The notes beneath the pieces were generated by a model, which searched no databases, was not told the origin of the DNA, and saw nothing but the letters and a program-made list of their open reading frames with translations. A stretch of DNA of 64,000 bases from a virus. Location: IMG/VR virus record IMGVR_UViG_3300031963_000048, positions 30,807 to 94,806 of that record; one strand, 5' to 3'. Below, piece after piece: positions 14,194-20,915 of this stretch (positions are counted from its first letter, which is position 1; every line of letters begins with the position of its first letter). Made by a program: the position numbers and the translations under genes.

Positions 14194-14543
14194 GATTTGA
14201 AAACCCAACAAAATGGGAACTTTTCCTTGATGGATTTCGTAATGTCCTGTATATTCTTGACTGTTATGATGACGGTGATGAATGGGGTTATGGTGAGTTC
14301 TGGGAGAGTTTGAGTATTGGATGGTTTCAGGAATACATCTATCCTTATGATGACCCTTACAATCTAACCATCAGTCCAGAACGCAGGTTGAGATTGGGAC
14401 AAGAACCAGAAAGGATTATTGTATCCGCAGAAGCATATGATGAACTTGTGCGACGAATCAATGAACCACAAGACCCTGCTGTGGTGGAAAGAATTAAAGA
14501 ACTGATGAATCGTAAAGCACCTTGGGATGATAATGATGAATAA
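14190..14543 (+). CDS. Hypothetical protein (117 aa) with antitoxin-like tail
   Basis: N-terminal 60 residues are aromatic and acidic (WGYGEFWESLSIGWFQEYIY). The C-terminal 45 residues (ERIIVSAEAYDELVRRINEP and then LMNRKAPWD) resemble the C-terminal tail of DUF1778/TacA-type antitoxins, where a 'L-S-x-x-x-(F/W)-x-x-L ... PP ... L-x-x-(R)-x-PW' pattern binds the toxin. No ribbon-helix-helix domain and no adjacent toxin are visible, so this may only be an inhibitor-like segment. Speculative. Confidence 0.6.
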   Translation: MRFENPTKWELFLDGFRNVLYILDCYDDGDEWGYGEFWESLSIGWFQEYIYPYDDPYNLTISPERRLRLGQEPERIIVSAEAYDELVRRINEPQDPAVVERIKELMNRKAPWDDNDE

Positions 14544-14691
14544 GTATGCGGTGATCTTATCATCTCTTGTGGATGGTGCAACTGTAAAAATACAGTTTCT
14601 TGCAAATAGTGAGATGACTGCTCAGCAACTCACAACTTATTATAAATGTAAAAGTGCCACGATTAGTGATGTGGAGGTATTCCCATTATGA
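14536..14691 (+). CDS. Hypothetical protein (51 aa)
   Basis: 51 aa (MNKYAVILSSLVDGATVKIQ), beta-rich with one Cys. Overlaps the upstream gene by 8 nt; an ATG three bases upstream is also in frame. ATGA overlap downstream. Confidence 0.6.
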   Translation: MNKYAVILSSLVDGATVKIQFLANSEMTAQQLTTYYKCKSATISDVEVFPL

Positions 14692-14867
14692 CTGAAAAAG
14701 ACAAGATATTCTATAACGTCTGGTGCTGTGCCTATCGTCGTAGGTATGCTGCGAAACTCAAACAAGATTGGGAACTGTATAACCGTGAACACCAAACTTT
14801 GCTGATGTGCCTTAAAATGGCAAAGTGGGTAACATTTGAATCTGAAAAACCTCATTATCTGAAATGA
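14688..14867 (+). CDS. Basic helical protein (59 aa)
   Basis: 59 aa with a basic cluster (WCCAYRRRYAAKLKQDWELY); likely helical. Start and stop both in ATGA overlaps. Unknown function. Confidence 0.6.
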   Translation: MTEKDKIFYNVWCCAYRRRYAAKLKQDWELYNREHQTLLMCLKMAKWVTFESEKPHYLK

Positions 14868-15079
14868 CTCAACTTATTGACTCCTCATCACCAGAATACT
14901 TTAAACAAACATCTGATAAACCTTATGATCGCCACGATTATAAGTTAGTTTATGAAGATGGTAAAGAGGTCATCTTTGATAACTATGAGGATGTTCAACT
15001 CACCTGGTTTCAAAATGGTGGGCACTTTTTGAGTCACGTTGAAGTATTAGACAAAAAGAAAAGTAAGGGGTTCAAGTAA
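14864..15079 (+). CDS. Hypothetical protein (71 aa)
   Basis: 71 aa, beta-rich (YKLVYEDGKEVIFDNYEDVQ), ending in a lysine cluster. The 'KLVYEDGKE' type strand also occurs in the 15422 product (KLVYKDGNE), hinting at related folds. Coupled to the next gene by TAATG. Confidence 0.65.
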   Translation: MTQLIDSSSPEYFKQTSDKPYDRHDYKLVYEDGKEVIFDNYEDVQLTWFQNGGHFLSHVEVLDKKKSKGFK

Positions 15080-15264
15080 TGTTCAAGTTATTATGTGACG
15101 ACCATCATTATGGATGGGTGGTGAATAGTCATTATGACTGGGTGAATATGCTCACCAAGATGGAGAAGAAAAAACCACAACGATTTGAGGAGTTTGAGTA
15201 CTCAAAAGCAACGATCTACCACTACCTAGATAAAATACAACAGGAGCAAAATCTTTACGACTAA
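15079..15264 (+). CDS. Hypothetical protein (61 aa)
   Basis: 61 aa (MFKLLCDDHHYGWVVNSHYD), with a helical C-terminal half (SKATIYHYLDKIQQEQ). TAATG overlaps at both ends. Unknown function. Confidence 0.6.
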   Translation: MFKLLCDDHHYGWVVNSHYDWVNMLTKMEKKKPQRFEEFEYSKATIYHYLDKIQQEQNLYD

Positions 15265-15422
15265 TGAACTTTACCTCTGAACAATATAGATTGATCTACA
15301 CTGCCGTTCGTCGGTATCAAGAGTGGAGTGTATTTGATCCAAAAACCTACGATGAGTGTGGTGAGGTACTTGACGAACTGTTTGATTCCGTGTATACTCA
15401 ACGTGTTGAACAACCTACCTGA
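15264..15422 (+). CDS. Small cyanophage-type protein (52 aa)
   Basis: 52 aa, MNFTSEQYRLIYTAVRRYQE, a helical protein of a type I associate with cyanophage small ORFs; acidic second helix (EVLDELFDSVYTQRV). Coupled on both sides. Unknown function. Confidence 0.65.
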   Translation: MNFTSEQYRLIYTAVRRYQEWSVFDPKTYDECGEVLDELFDSVYTQRVEQPT

Positions 15423-15595
15423 TGGACTACTCCGAAGAATTTCCCTTTGATCAGTTTCCCTGGAAACTTGTGTATAAAGACGGAAATGAAACCCGTAAGT
15501 GCTATTTTCAATCTGAAGACCATCGTAAAAAGCATATCGATCGATATAGTTTGAAAAAGAAAGACATCAAATTGAGTTACAAATTTGAAGAATAA
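15422..15595 (+). CDS. Small cyanophage-type protein (57 aa)
   Basis: 57 aa; beta-rich start (FPWKLVYKDGNETRKCYFQS) followed by a basic helix (EDHRKKHIDRYSLKKKDIKL). Start overlaps the preceding stop. Shares the KLVY-x-DG strand with the 14864 product. Confidence 0.65.
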   Translation: MDYSEEFPFDQFPWKLVYKDGNETRKCYFQSEDHRKKHIDRYSLKKKDIKLSYKFEE

Positions 15596-15600
15596 AACAA

Positions 15601-15807
15601 ATGGAAAAGAAACTAATTGATGATGCTTTTTATGTTGATGAAAAAAAGTATGGACTCTGGTATTCGACTGACAAAGATGGTAACGGACTTATCACATCTC
15701 TCACTGAAGAGCAGTGTATCTCAGCGACCCGTTTTTATCTTAAAGGACGGCAGGAAGGTTTCTCTGAATCCAAAACTTATGAGTCGGAAGTAGGTGGAAA
15801 ACTCTGA
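15601..15807 (+). CDS. Small cyanophage-type protein (68 aa)
   Basis: 68 aa starting MEKKLIDDAFYVDEKKYGLW with a C-terminal helix (RFYLKGRQEGFSESKTYE). The layout matches a recurrent cyanophage hypothetical. Five bases separate it from the upstream stop. Confidence 0.65.
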   Translation: MEKKLIDDAFYVDEKKYGLWYSTDKDGNGLITSLTEEQCISATRFYLKGRQEGFSESKTYESEVGGKL

Positions 15808-15958
15808 TTATCCATATCACGTATTAGATCCTACCACACCTTGGTATGAGTGGTTGTGTTATTGTGAAATCTGCTATCAATTAAATGTCCAGGGGCAACC
15901 AAACTGGAATCGTTTTATGCGATATAGAAACTATTTGAAAGAGGTTGGTGTATTATGA
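15794..15958 (+). CDS. Small protein (54 aa), GTG start
   Basis: 54 aa read from GTG at 15794 (VENSDYPYHVLDPTTPWYEW), rich in Trp, Tyr and Cys (WLCYCEICYQL). It overlaps the upstream gene by 14 nt and the downstream gene by ATGA. No ATG is available early, so the GTG start is inferred. Confidence 0.55.
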   Translation: MENSDYPYHVLDPTTPWYEWLCYCEICYQLNVQGQPNWNRFMRYRNYLKEVGVL

Positions 15959-16170
15959 GTGATTCATATTGGTTTCATAAGAAGTGGGGACTTAAACCAG
16001 AAGTTCCTATGGATGAAGTATATGAAAGACTTGCTGCTCTTGAGGATAAAGTCAGCAAACTAGAGGAAGAAAACGTAGAACTAACAAATGAAATTTATCG
16101 TCTTGAGAATTCTCTTGACGCCCGTATAGATATTCTTGCCGAACACTGTAGGATTAATTACGATGTATGA
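15955..16170 (+). CDS. Coiled-coil protein (71 aa)
   Basis: Residues about 24-65 form an excellent leucine-heptad coiled coil (AALEDKVSKLEEENVELTNE, IYRLENSLDARIDILAEH), so it probably forms dimers or trimers. Short Trp-containing N-terminus. 8-nt overlap with the next gene. Confidence 0.65.
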   Translation: MSDSYWFHKKWGLKPEVPMDEVYERLAALEDKVSKLEEENVELTNEIYRLENSLDARIDILAEHCRINYDV

Positions 16171-16348
16171 TTTAGACTGTTTTGAAAAAGCACTCGCACA
16201 TTTTGGTACCCGAGTAGATATTATTGTTGCCCTTGAGTTGGGTGATAAGATTGACTCTGAAACTGCTTATAAGATGATTAAGGAAGAACTGAAACAACTT
16301 AAAAAAATTCGTAAGAAACATAAGGATACTGACTGCGATGAATGCTGA
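16163..16348 (+). CDS. Small helical cyanophage-type protein (61 aa)
   Basis: 61 aa, MYDLDCFEKALAHFGTRVDI then ALELGDKIDSETAYKMIKEE and a Lys-rich helix. I associate this with a widespread cyanomyovirus hypothetical. The frame is open 27 nt upstream, but ATG 16163 gives the normal overlap. Confidence 0.7.
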   Translation: MYDLDCFEKALAHFGTRVDIIVALELGDKIDSETAYKMIKEELKQLKKIRKKHKDTDCDEC

Positions 16349-16499
16349 TAGTCTTAAGATAACACAAAATGAAGATGGGTCTTATACAATGGGATGGGAC
16401 AAGGAAGACCCAAATTGGAAGTGGTTGAATGGGTTGACTTCCAAGGAGATTCAGGTTATTATGGAACAAGCAATCAAAGACTACCTCAATGACCTCTGA
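16338..16499 (+). CDS. Hypothetical protein (53 aa)
   Basis: 53 aa (ITQNEDGSYTMGWDKEDPNW) with a C-terminal helix (SKEIQVIMEQAIKDYLN); the 'NEDGSYTMGWDKEDP' strand pair is a familiar cyanophage hypothetical motif. Overlaps both neighbours by 11 nt. Confidence 0.6.
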   Translation: MNADSLKITQNEDGSYTMGWDKEDPNWKWLNGLTSKEIQVIMEQAIKDYLNDL

Positions 16500-17076
16500 T
16501 TACAAAAAGTATTCGCTTGAAAAACTTCAAGAGTGGGTTCACGATGCGATGAATAGTGATGCTTCACCGCACGAAATCTATTCTGCGATTCGTGAAGCAG
16601 TTCGTGAAGAGTATTATTACCATAAAGACTGTATTAGTCGTGCTTCTGGACTTCTGGAACTTCTGAGTGGTCATCGTCCCGTAGAAGATAGTTCAATTCT
16701 TCAATGTGATAAAGACGATAAATCTCCAGAGTGTCAAAAATCCTGGAATGATTTCTGGGAAGAGAATTATTACCCAGAAGAATATCAAAAATATACTACA
16801 AATAATATCAATCTTCAAAAAGAAGTTGAAGACATTCGTAAAGAGGGTGGATACGATTGGACCCCAGAAGTAAAAAAAGATAAGGTAAAGAAGTGGGTTC
16901 TTCCAGTTGAAGAAGTCCGAGATGAAGACACTGATGAAGATATTTACTGCGTAACATTTCCCGATGATCTTCTAGAAGCAGCAAATCTGAAAGAAGGTGA
17001 TATTGTTGAGTGGGTGAATCAGGGTGATGATTCTTATCTTTTGCAAAAACACACTGAAACGTTTAGATTTAAATGA
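16489..17076 (+). CDS. Two-part protein (195 aa), C-terminal AbrB-like half
   Basis: Residues 1-65 form a helical part (SLEKLQEWVHDAMNSDASPH ... EAVREEYYYHKDCISRASGL). The C-terminal 60 residues, IYCVTFPDDLLEAANLKEGD followed by IVEWVNQGDD, have the swapped-hairpin pattern of SpoVT/AbrB-type DNA-binding domains ('v-x-iP-x-x-l-x-x-x-x-l-x-x-Gd-x-v-x-w'). Could be a small transcription regulator or a fusion of two small phage proteins. AbrB assignment is inference from pattern only. Confidence 0.65.
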   Translation: MTSDYKKYSLEKLQEWVHDAMNSDASPHEIYSAIREAVREEYYYHKDCISRASGLLELLSGHRPVEDSSILQCDKDDKSPECQKSWNDFWEENYYPEEYQKYTTNNINLQKEVEDIRKEGGYDWTPEVKKDKVKKWVLPVEEVRDEDTDEDIYCVTFPDDLLEAANLKEGDIVEWVNQGDDSYLLQKHTETFRFK

Positions 17077-17312
17077 TGTATGGTCTTGAATTTATCGCTC
17101 CATTTGTTGCTGGACTTTGTTTTGATAATTTTATGAAAATGCAGGGAGAACTCTGCAACTTTAGAGATTCGCAACCACAAGCAATGAAATACTATCAACC
17201 AAGTCCAGAAGATGCCTGCTATCGTGATGGTATCTTCTATCCACGATGTAAAGACCTTGAAAATCCAGAGGTATTACGTTATCATAATTTATTGAAAGGA
17301 GAAATTAAGTAA
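17073..17312 (+). CDS. Small protein with hydrophobic N-terminus (79 aa)
   Basis: First 20 residues (MYGLEFIAPFVAGLCFDNFM) are hydrophobic and could be a membrane anchor; the rest has four Cys. Second Met (17076) is an equally good start. TAATG overlap with the next gene. Confidence 0.6.
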   Translation: MMYGLEFIAPFVAGLCFDNFMKMQGELCNFRDSQPQAMKYYQPSPEDACYRDGIFYPRCKDLENPEVLRYHNLLKGEIK

Positions 17313-17542
17313 TGGCACTATCACAATCAGTAGAAGAATCTTTGAAGGAAGCGGAACAATCTCTGCGTAATGCTCTTTCATATGCTGCGCGTCAAGAACG
17401 TCCAATGGTTTGTAGTGTGATTGCAGATCTTATTCATCGTATTGAAACACTTCAAACAACTGATTCTCTTCTTGATAAATTAGAAAACCGTAAACCAGGT
17501 GACTCTGGTTTCTTTGGAACTATCTTTGGAAAAGATGACTGA
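17312..17542 (+). CDS. Conserved helical cyanophage-type protein (76 aa)
   Basis: 76 aa: MALSQSVEESLKEAEQSLRN then ALSYAARQERPMVCSVIADL, a two-helix pattern I recognise from cyanomyovirus hypothetical proteins. Function unknown. Confidence 0.75.
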   Translation: MALSQSVEESLKEAEQSLRNALSYAARQERPMVCSVIADLIHRIETLQTTDSLLDKLENRKPGDSGFFGTIFGKDD

Positions 17543-17882
17543 AAAGAAAAACTCTTGGCAAGAATGGTGGGACTCTGATGCCTGTAAGCAACTTCAGAAA
17601 GAATCTGAAGAAGCAAAGCAACGAGCAGTAGGAAAGTATTTTATGCTTTCTGAATCAGACAAACTTGATATGGTTCAGGCAATCTGCTACATTATGTGTA
17701 AGGCAGAAAGTGAAGGAACGAGCCATCGTGGTCTTCAAGATGCTCTAGGTGTTTATCCTGCTGGTTTCTGGATTGATCACCTGATGGATGTACATAATGC
17801 TCTGTGGTCTTATTATCACGATAAGAAGAGGGAGAAGGATTTGCAAGATGATCTTGATGCACTTGACGACTTCATTAAGTAA
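17535..17882 (+). CDS. Hypothetical protein (115 aa)
   Basis: 115 aa, charged and helical at both ends (QLQKESEEAKQRAVGKYFML; DKKREKDLQDDLDALDDFIK), middle CYIMCKAESEGTSHRGLQ. The frame is open upstream, but 17535 gives the usual 8-nt overlap. End of this operon; next gene begins 85 nt later. Confidence 0.65.
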   Translation: MTEKKNSWQEWWDSDACKQLQKESEEAKQRAVGKYFMLSESDKLDMVQAICYIMCKAESEGTSHRGLQDALGVYPAGFWIDHLMDVHNALWSYYHDKKREKDLQDDLDALDDFIK

Positions 17883-17966
17883 TGTAACCCAATCCCGAAG
17901 AAAATATTAAACTTCTAGATAGTAATGTATTGAAATGCTAATATTGGGACACACCGCAAAAAACCT

Positions 17967-18143
17967 ATGACTCTAGCAAAAACTGGACCTGAAATTCTTA
18001 CAAAAGAAGAATGGAGCGAACTTATAGCACTGAAAGATGCAATTACATATGCTCCGCAGACAGTTTCTGCCGAAAAAATGGAAAAATTCACTGAATTGAT
18101 GGTTCGTTCTCTTGAAGGTAAAGAGGATAACTCACCAAAATAA
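17967..18143 (+). CDS. Small helical cyanophage-type protein (58 aa)
   Basis: 58 aa, MTLAKTGPEILTKEEWSELI then LKDAITYAPQTVSAEKMEKF; pattern recurs in cyanophage small proteins. Seven bases before the CP12-like gene, with which it is probably cotranscribed. Function unknown. Confidence 0.7.
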   Translation: MTLAKTGPEILTKEEWSELIALKDAITYAPQTVSAEKMEKFTELMVRSLEGKEDNSPK

Positions 18144-18150
18144 AATAAAT

Positions 18151-18384
18151 ATGTCATCACGTTACAAAACTATGGATAACATCGATCAACATATTCAAAA
18201 GGACGAGGACCTTTTGAGTGACCCAACTATTTCTCCACAATCAAGGAGACATACTGAAGAAGAACTAGAAGCACTTAAAACATATAAAGAACACCATCCT
18301 GAAGACTCTCACGATCCTACACCACTGGAACTTTATTGTGATGCCAATCCTGATGCATTAGAGTGTAGAGTGTATGATGACTGA
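18151..18384 (+). CDS. cp12: CP12-like Calvin-cycle inhibitor (77 aa)
   Basis: The C-terminus, LELYCDANPDALECRVYDD, is the CP12 signature: two cysteines spaced C-x8-C and the terminal (C)R-x-YDD that inserts into GAPDH; in hosts CP12 links GAPDH and phosphoribulokinase into an inactive complex and shuts the Calvin cycle. The N-terminal 50 residues (IDQHIQKDEDLLSDPTISPQ) are the helical charged part typical of cyanophage versions and lack the N-terminal cysteine pair of host CP12. The phage form is thought to divert NADPH toward nucleotide synthesis. ATG at 18151 is taken after the TAA-rich gap; ends just before promoter 8. Confidence 0.85.
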   Translation: MSSRYKTMDNIDQHIQKDEDLLSDPTISPQSRRHTEEELEALKTYKEHHPEDSHDPTPLELYCDANPDALECRVYDD

Positions 18385-18442
18385 GGACAGTTAGAAAACT
18401 GGCACAAGGGGTCTCCTGGTTCGCTGGGAGACCCCTTATAAT
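18385..18442 (+). promoter_or_regulatory. Phage box promoter 8
   Basis: GGACAG then TTAGAAAACTGGCACAAGG; TGGCAC at 18400, TATAAT at 18437-18442 (37 nt). The interval is filled by a perfect 11-bp hairpin. ATG at 18468 after leader CAGACACC. Confidence 0.75.
18406..18437 (+). terminator. Strong hairpin in promoter module 8
   Basis: AAGGGGTCTCC (18406-18416) and GGAGACCCCTT (18427-18437) are perfect complements with a 10-nt loop. It would terminate transcription from the CP12 unit; its last T is the first base of the -10 TATAAT of the next unit. Confidence 0.65.
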
Positions 18443-18467
18443 ATGTGGGTAATCGACAGACACCTCA

Positions 18468-18848
18468 ATGGCAACTCGTGGAAGAATCGGAATCGAACTT
18501 TCTGATGGAAGCATCTTGAGCAGTTATCATCATTGGGACTCGTATCCCGAATGGTTGGGTCGCATCCTGAAGACGCACTACAATAGCAAAGAACTTGCTG
18601 CCGACCTGATTGACGGTGGTGATATGAGCACGTGCTGGGCAGAAGATAAGAAACCCGAGTATTATAGTGCCCGTGGTGAAGATTGCCCCCCTCGCCTTGA
18701 TGCTAATCTGGGTGAGTTTCTTCAAAACGGTGAAGAGTATGGTTATGTTTATACTCAAGAAGAAGGTTGGTTGTGCTATGACACTTGCGACTGGCATGAA
18801 ACCTACCTTGAAGGTGTAGAGATTCCTTCTGGTGCTCTTGCTGTGTGA
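18468..18848 (+). CDS. Conserved phage protein (126 aa), MATR-GRIGIEL family
   Basis: Starts MATRGRIGIELSDGSILSSY then HHWDSYPEWLGRILKTHY, a pattern found in phage proteins of many groups including cyanophages; acidic Trp/Tyr-rich C-terminus (GWLCYDTCDWHETYLEGVEI). Function is not known to me. Only gene of its unit: a promoter precedes it and a terminator follows. Confidence 0.8.
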   Translation: MATRGRIGIELSDGSILSSYHHWDSYPEWLGRILKTHYNSKELAADLIDGGDMSTCWAEDKKPEYYSARGEDCPPRLDANLGEFLQNGEEYGYVYTQEEGWLCYDTCDWHETYLEGVEIPSGALAV

Positions 18849-18911
18849 AAATATGAATTTGTATAGATACCTTTGGTATCGTTGAACTGGAAGTTATAAG
18901 GATTCTTTAAG

Positions 18912-18934
18912 ACCCGCCCCACCAGGCGGGTTTT
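18912..18934 (+). terminator. Intrinsic terminator
   Basis: ACCCGCC (18912-18918) pairs with GGCGGGT (18925-18931), loop CCACCA, followed by TTTT. A TATAAT follows at 18939-18944 and probably starts the next unit (18970). Confidence 0.8.
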
Positions 18935-18938
18935 ATGC

Positions 18939-18944
18939 TATAAT
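18939..18944 (+). promoter_or_regulatory. -10 box of the 18970 unit
   Basis: TATAAT in the context TGCTATAATACTGAGG, directly after the 18912 terminator and 31 nt before the ATG at 18970. No TGGCAC box and no convincing -35. Confidence 0.5.
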
Positions 18945-18969
18945 ACTGAGGTAGTTGAACGCCAATCCA

Positions 18970-19095
18970 ATGGACCTGTCTGAACTGATTGATGAACTGC
19001 GGGAGATCGCTCTGTATGAGTCTGATCCACAAGATTGGATGGGTTATTTGGAGAATGATGACTATTGGGTGCCAGATCCTGAACTGGCATACTGA
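18970..19095 (+). CDS. Very small acidic protein (41 aa)
   Basis: 41 aa (MDLSELIDELREIALYESDP), acidic with a Trp/Tyr-rich end (WMGYLENDDYWVPDPE). Own -10 box upstream. The 3' end carries a degenerate form of the TGGCAC box (TGGCAT at 19085). Confidence 0.55.
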   Translation: MDLSELIDELREIALYESDPQDWMGYLENDDYWVPDPELAY

Positions 19096-19126
19096 CGCTC
19101 TGAGAGGCGCCTAGGTGCCTTATAAT
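19076..19126 (+). promoter_or_regulatory. Phage box promoter 9 (degenerate box)
   Basis: TGAACTGGCATACTG in the 3' end of the 18970 gene; TGGCAT at 19085 and TATAAT at 19121-19126 keep the 36-nt spacing of the other modules. GGCGCC palindrome lies between. ATG at 19148, 27 nt from the -10. Confidence 0.6.
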
Positions 19127-19147
19127 AAGCACATACGCAACCAGGCA

Positions 19148-19579
19148 ATGACCACCACCTTCGCTGACTACGCCGCTGCTGCTGAGGCACGGAAAGACAT
19201 CGCTGCTGCTGTTCTGGGGCACACCTATGCCCTCTGTGAGGCACTGCGTCAGAACTACATTGATTACTCTATTCGGAGTCATCAACTTCGTACATCTGAT
19301 GTAGAGTATCACGATGCTTGCATTGAGAATCTGAAGCAGGGCACTTGTGACTATGACTTCTACCCTGAGACTGGTCGTAAGTATCACAAAATCATTATGA
19401 ATGCGAATGGTTCGCGTTCTGTCCACGCTTTTGTGGACAAGAAGACTGGTCAAGTCTACAAGTCTGCATCCTGGAAAGCACCTGCCAAGGGTGTTCGCTA
19501 CGATCTTCGCATCATTGAGCAGCGTGAATGGTTGCTTCAACATGCTGACTGGGCAGGTTCCTACCTTTACGCCCGCTGA
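19148..19579 (+). CDS. Conserved cyanophage protein (143 aa)
   Basis: Starts MTTTFADYAAAAEARKDIAA then VLGHTYALCEALRQNYIDYS; a basic beta-rich C-terminal part (RKYHKIIMNANGSRSVHAFV, YDLRIIEQREWLLQHADW). Recognised as a recurrent cyanomyovirus protein without known function. Start placed at 19148, downstream of the -10 box; higher GC than the 4-17 kb genes. Confidence 0.75.
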   Translation: MTTTFADYAAAAEARKDIAAAVLGHTYALCEALRQNYIDYSIRSHQLRTSDVEYHDACIENLKQGTCDYDFYPETGRKYHKIIMNANGSRSVHAFVDKKTGQVYKSASWKAPAKGVRYDLRIIEQREWLLQHADWAGSYLYAR

Positions 19580-19608
19580 TGTTTATCCCAACTCAACAAT
19601 TCCTTAAA

Positions 19609-19842
19609 ATGACCTACGCTAACGAAATCCGTGAATTGACCATCACCAAGTCTCTGCGACTGCTGCGTGATGGTTTCAAGAGTGAGTTTGCCACATCTGT
19701 ATTTTCTGATGAGCGGACAATTGAACTCTTTGGACAACTTGCTTCCGAATTTGTTGATGATAACATTCCTGTGGTTGATGAAGACAATCGTATGGATCTT
19801 GCGATGATGCTGTTGGAATCCTTGGATGTGATCGCCCGATGA
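19609..19842 (+). CDS. Conserved cyanophage-type protein (77 aa)
   Basis: 77-aa helical acidic protein, MTYANEIRELTITKSLRLLR then ASEFVDDNIPVVDEDNRMDL. ATG at 19579 is also in frame and overlaps the upstream stop; 19609 matches the start I expect for the family. Function unknown. Confidence 0.65.
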   Translation: MTYANEIRELTITKSLRLLRDGFKSEFATSVFSDERTIELFGQLASEFVDDNIPVVDEDNRMDLAMMLLESLDVIAR

Positions 19843-19925
19843 CTTGGATACTTTTATGGATTTTACTTTCTGTTCCTGTTGCAGTAATTGTTGGAAAGTT
19901 AATTGAAACTCCCGATGACTTCTAA
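19839..19925 (+). CDS. Tiny membrane peptide (28 aa)
   Basis: MTWILLWILLSVPVAVIVGK then a short acidic tail: one membrane helix. In ATGA overlap with the 19609 gene. Size makes it uncertain, but phages commonly encode such single-helix peptides. Confidence 0.4.
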   Translation: MTWILLWILLSVPVAVIVGKLIETPDDF

Positions 19926-19976
19926 AGAAAAACTGCTTTTTGTTTCATCTTTCGTTTGGTTTTTGCACTGGGGTCA

Positions 19977-20450
19977 ATGTCTTACATCACGTATTCTGGA
20001 TACGGTTATTCTAAACTCCTCTGTGAGGACGTTACCACTTGGTTTCTGAATAAGTTTCTGCCCCGTCATAAGATTGAGGTGGAGATTCTTCATCGTGGTT
20101 TGAAACGTGAGGAAGTTTATGGATACTGTGACTATGTGGGAGAATCCTATCGTCCCCGTGAGTTTCTGATTGAACTTCAGACCCATATGGAGGAGGAGTT
20201 GTATATAAAAACTCTTTTACACGAACTGGTCCACCTGCGACAATGGGTAGTCGGTTCGCTGCGGTCCAAGCGTGGAAAAATGTATTATGGTAAAGAACCC
20301 GTTGAAAATTACGACTATTGGCATCAACCACACGAAATTGAGGCACGGGAGCAAGAAGAAACCCTATATCTTGAGTACCTATTTGAGAAGAATGGGTGGA
20401 CTAATTCGCAAGTGGCACAGTTATTCCCCAACCGCCTACTGGTGGCATAA
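19977..20450 (+). CDS. SprT-like zinc metalloprotease (157 aa)
   Basis: HELVH at about residues 82-86 is the HExxH zinc site, preceded by LYIKTLL and followed by HLRQW; HEIEAREQEE about 40 residues later can supply the third ligand, as in SprT/zincin-type proteins. The 157-aa single domain fits a small soluble phage protease of the type often annotated SprT-like. Start: ATG 19977 (MSYITYSGYGYSK); a TTG 21 nt upstream is open but unneeded. Target unknown; host DNA-protein crosslink repair proteins of the SprT family are the closest known analogues. Confidence 0.75.
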   Translation: MSYITYSGYGYSKLLCEDVTTWFLNKFLPRHKIEVEILHRGLKREEVYGYCDYVGESYRPREFLIELQTHMEEELYIKTLLHELVHLRQWVVGSLRSKRGKMYYGKEPVENYDYWHQPHEIEAREQEETLYLEYLFEKNGWTNSQVAQLFPNRLLVA

Positions 20451-20474
20451 TTACTCTTATTACACATCAGATTC

Positions 20475-20864
20475 ATGAAGTATCTTCTTTCTGCCCTTTT
20501 GTTTCTTCCCGCACCTGTTTTTGCTCAGCAGGTAAATCAATTTGCAGTTTGCACTCAAAATCAAGAGGTTTATCGCCCTGGTGGATACGATCGCTTTGGC
20601 AACTATGTTGCTGGCGGTGTGAGTGTGCAAACTTATAATGTGCCCTGTAACAATGTCAATCAAGGTTGGAGACCTACCAATCAGTATTATGGTGGGGGTG
20701 GATATGGCAGAGCAACAAATCCAAATTGCAATCCTACAAGAACTTTGTTAGGAACTGTTTTGGGTGGGGCGATTGGTCGTGCTGCTGCAAGTGCATATCC
20801 TGATAATTATGGTTGGGCAACTGCTGCAGGTGCTGCAATCGGAGGTCTTTCTTTTGCCTGTTGA
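20475..20864 (+). CDS. Exported protein with glycine zipper (129 aa)
   Basis: Signal peptide MKYLLSALLFLPAPVFAQQ, cleavage expected after VFA. The mature part has a Gly/Tyr/Asn-rich middle (NQYYGGGGYGRATNPNCNP) and a C-terminal glycine-zipper pair of small-residue helices (LLGTVLGGAIGRAAASAY, WATAAGAAIGGL) like outer-membrane-associated zipper proteins. Probably acts in the periplasm or outer membrane of the host late in infection or in superinfection exclusion; role is inference. Confidence 0.7.
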   Translation: MKYLLSALLFLPAPVFAQQVNQFAVCTQNQEVYRPGGYDRFGNYVAGGVSVQTYNVPCNNVNQGWRPTNQYYGGGGYGRATNPNCNPTRTLLGTVLGGAIGRAAASAYPDNYGWATAAGAAIGGLSFAC

Positions 20865-20868
20865 TAAG

Positions 20869-20898
20869 TTGCATTTCATGCTTACATTCTGCTATAAT
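20869..20898 (+). promoter_or_regulatory. Putative promoter of the methyltransferase gene
   Basis: TTGCAT (20869-20874) and TATAAT (20893-20898), spacer 18 nt, 18 nt before the ATG at 20916. Weak -35, strong -10. No TGGCAC box here. Confidence 0.5.
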
Positions 20899-20915
20899 AG
20901 TAGTTTCAATCTTAG

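Noticed and set aside
19915-20049. Small + frame starting ATGACTTCT
   Set aside because: Overlaps the start of the SprT-like gene in another frame and its product looks random; the SprT-like gene has the catalytic motif.
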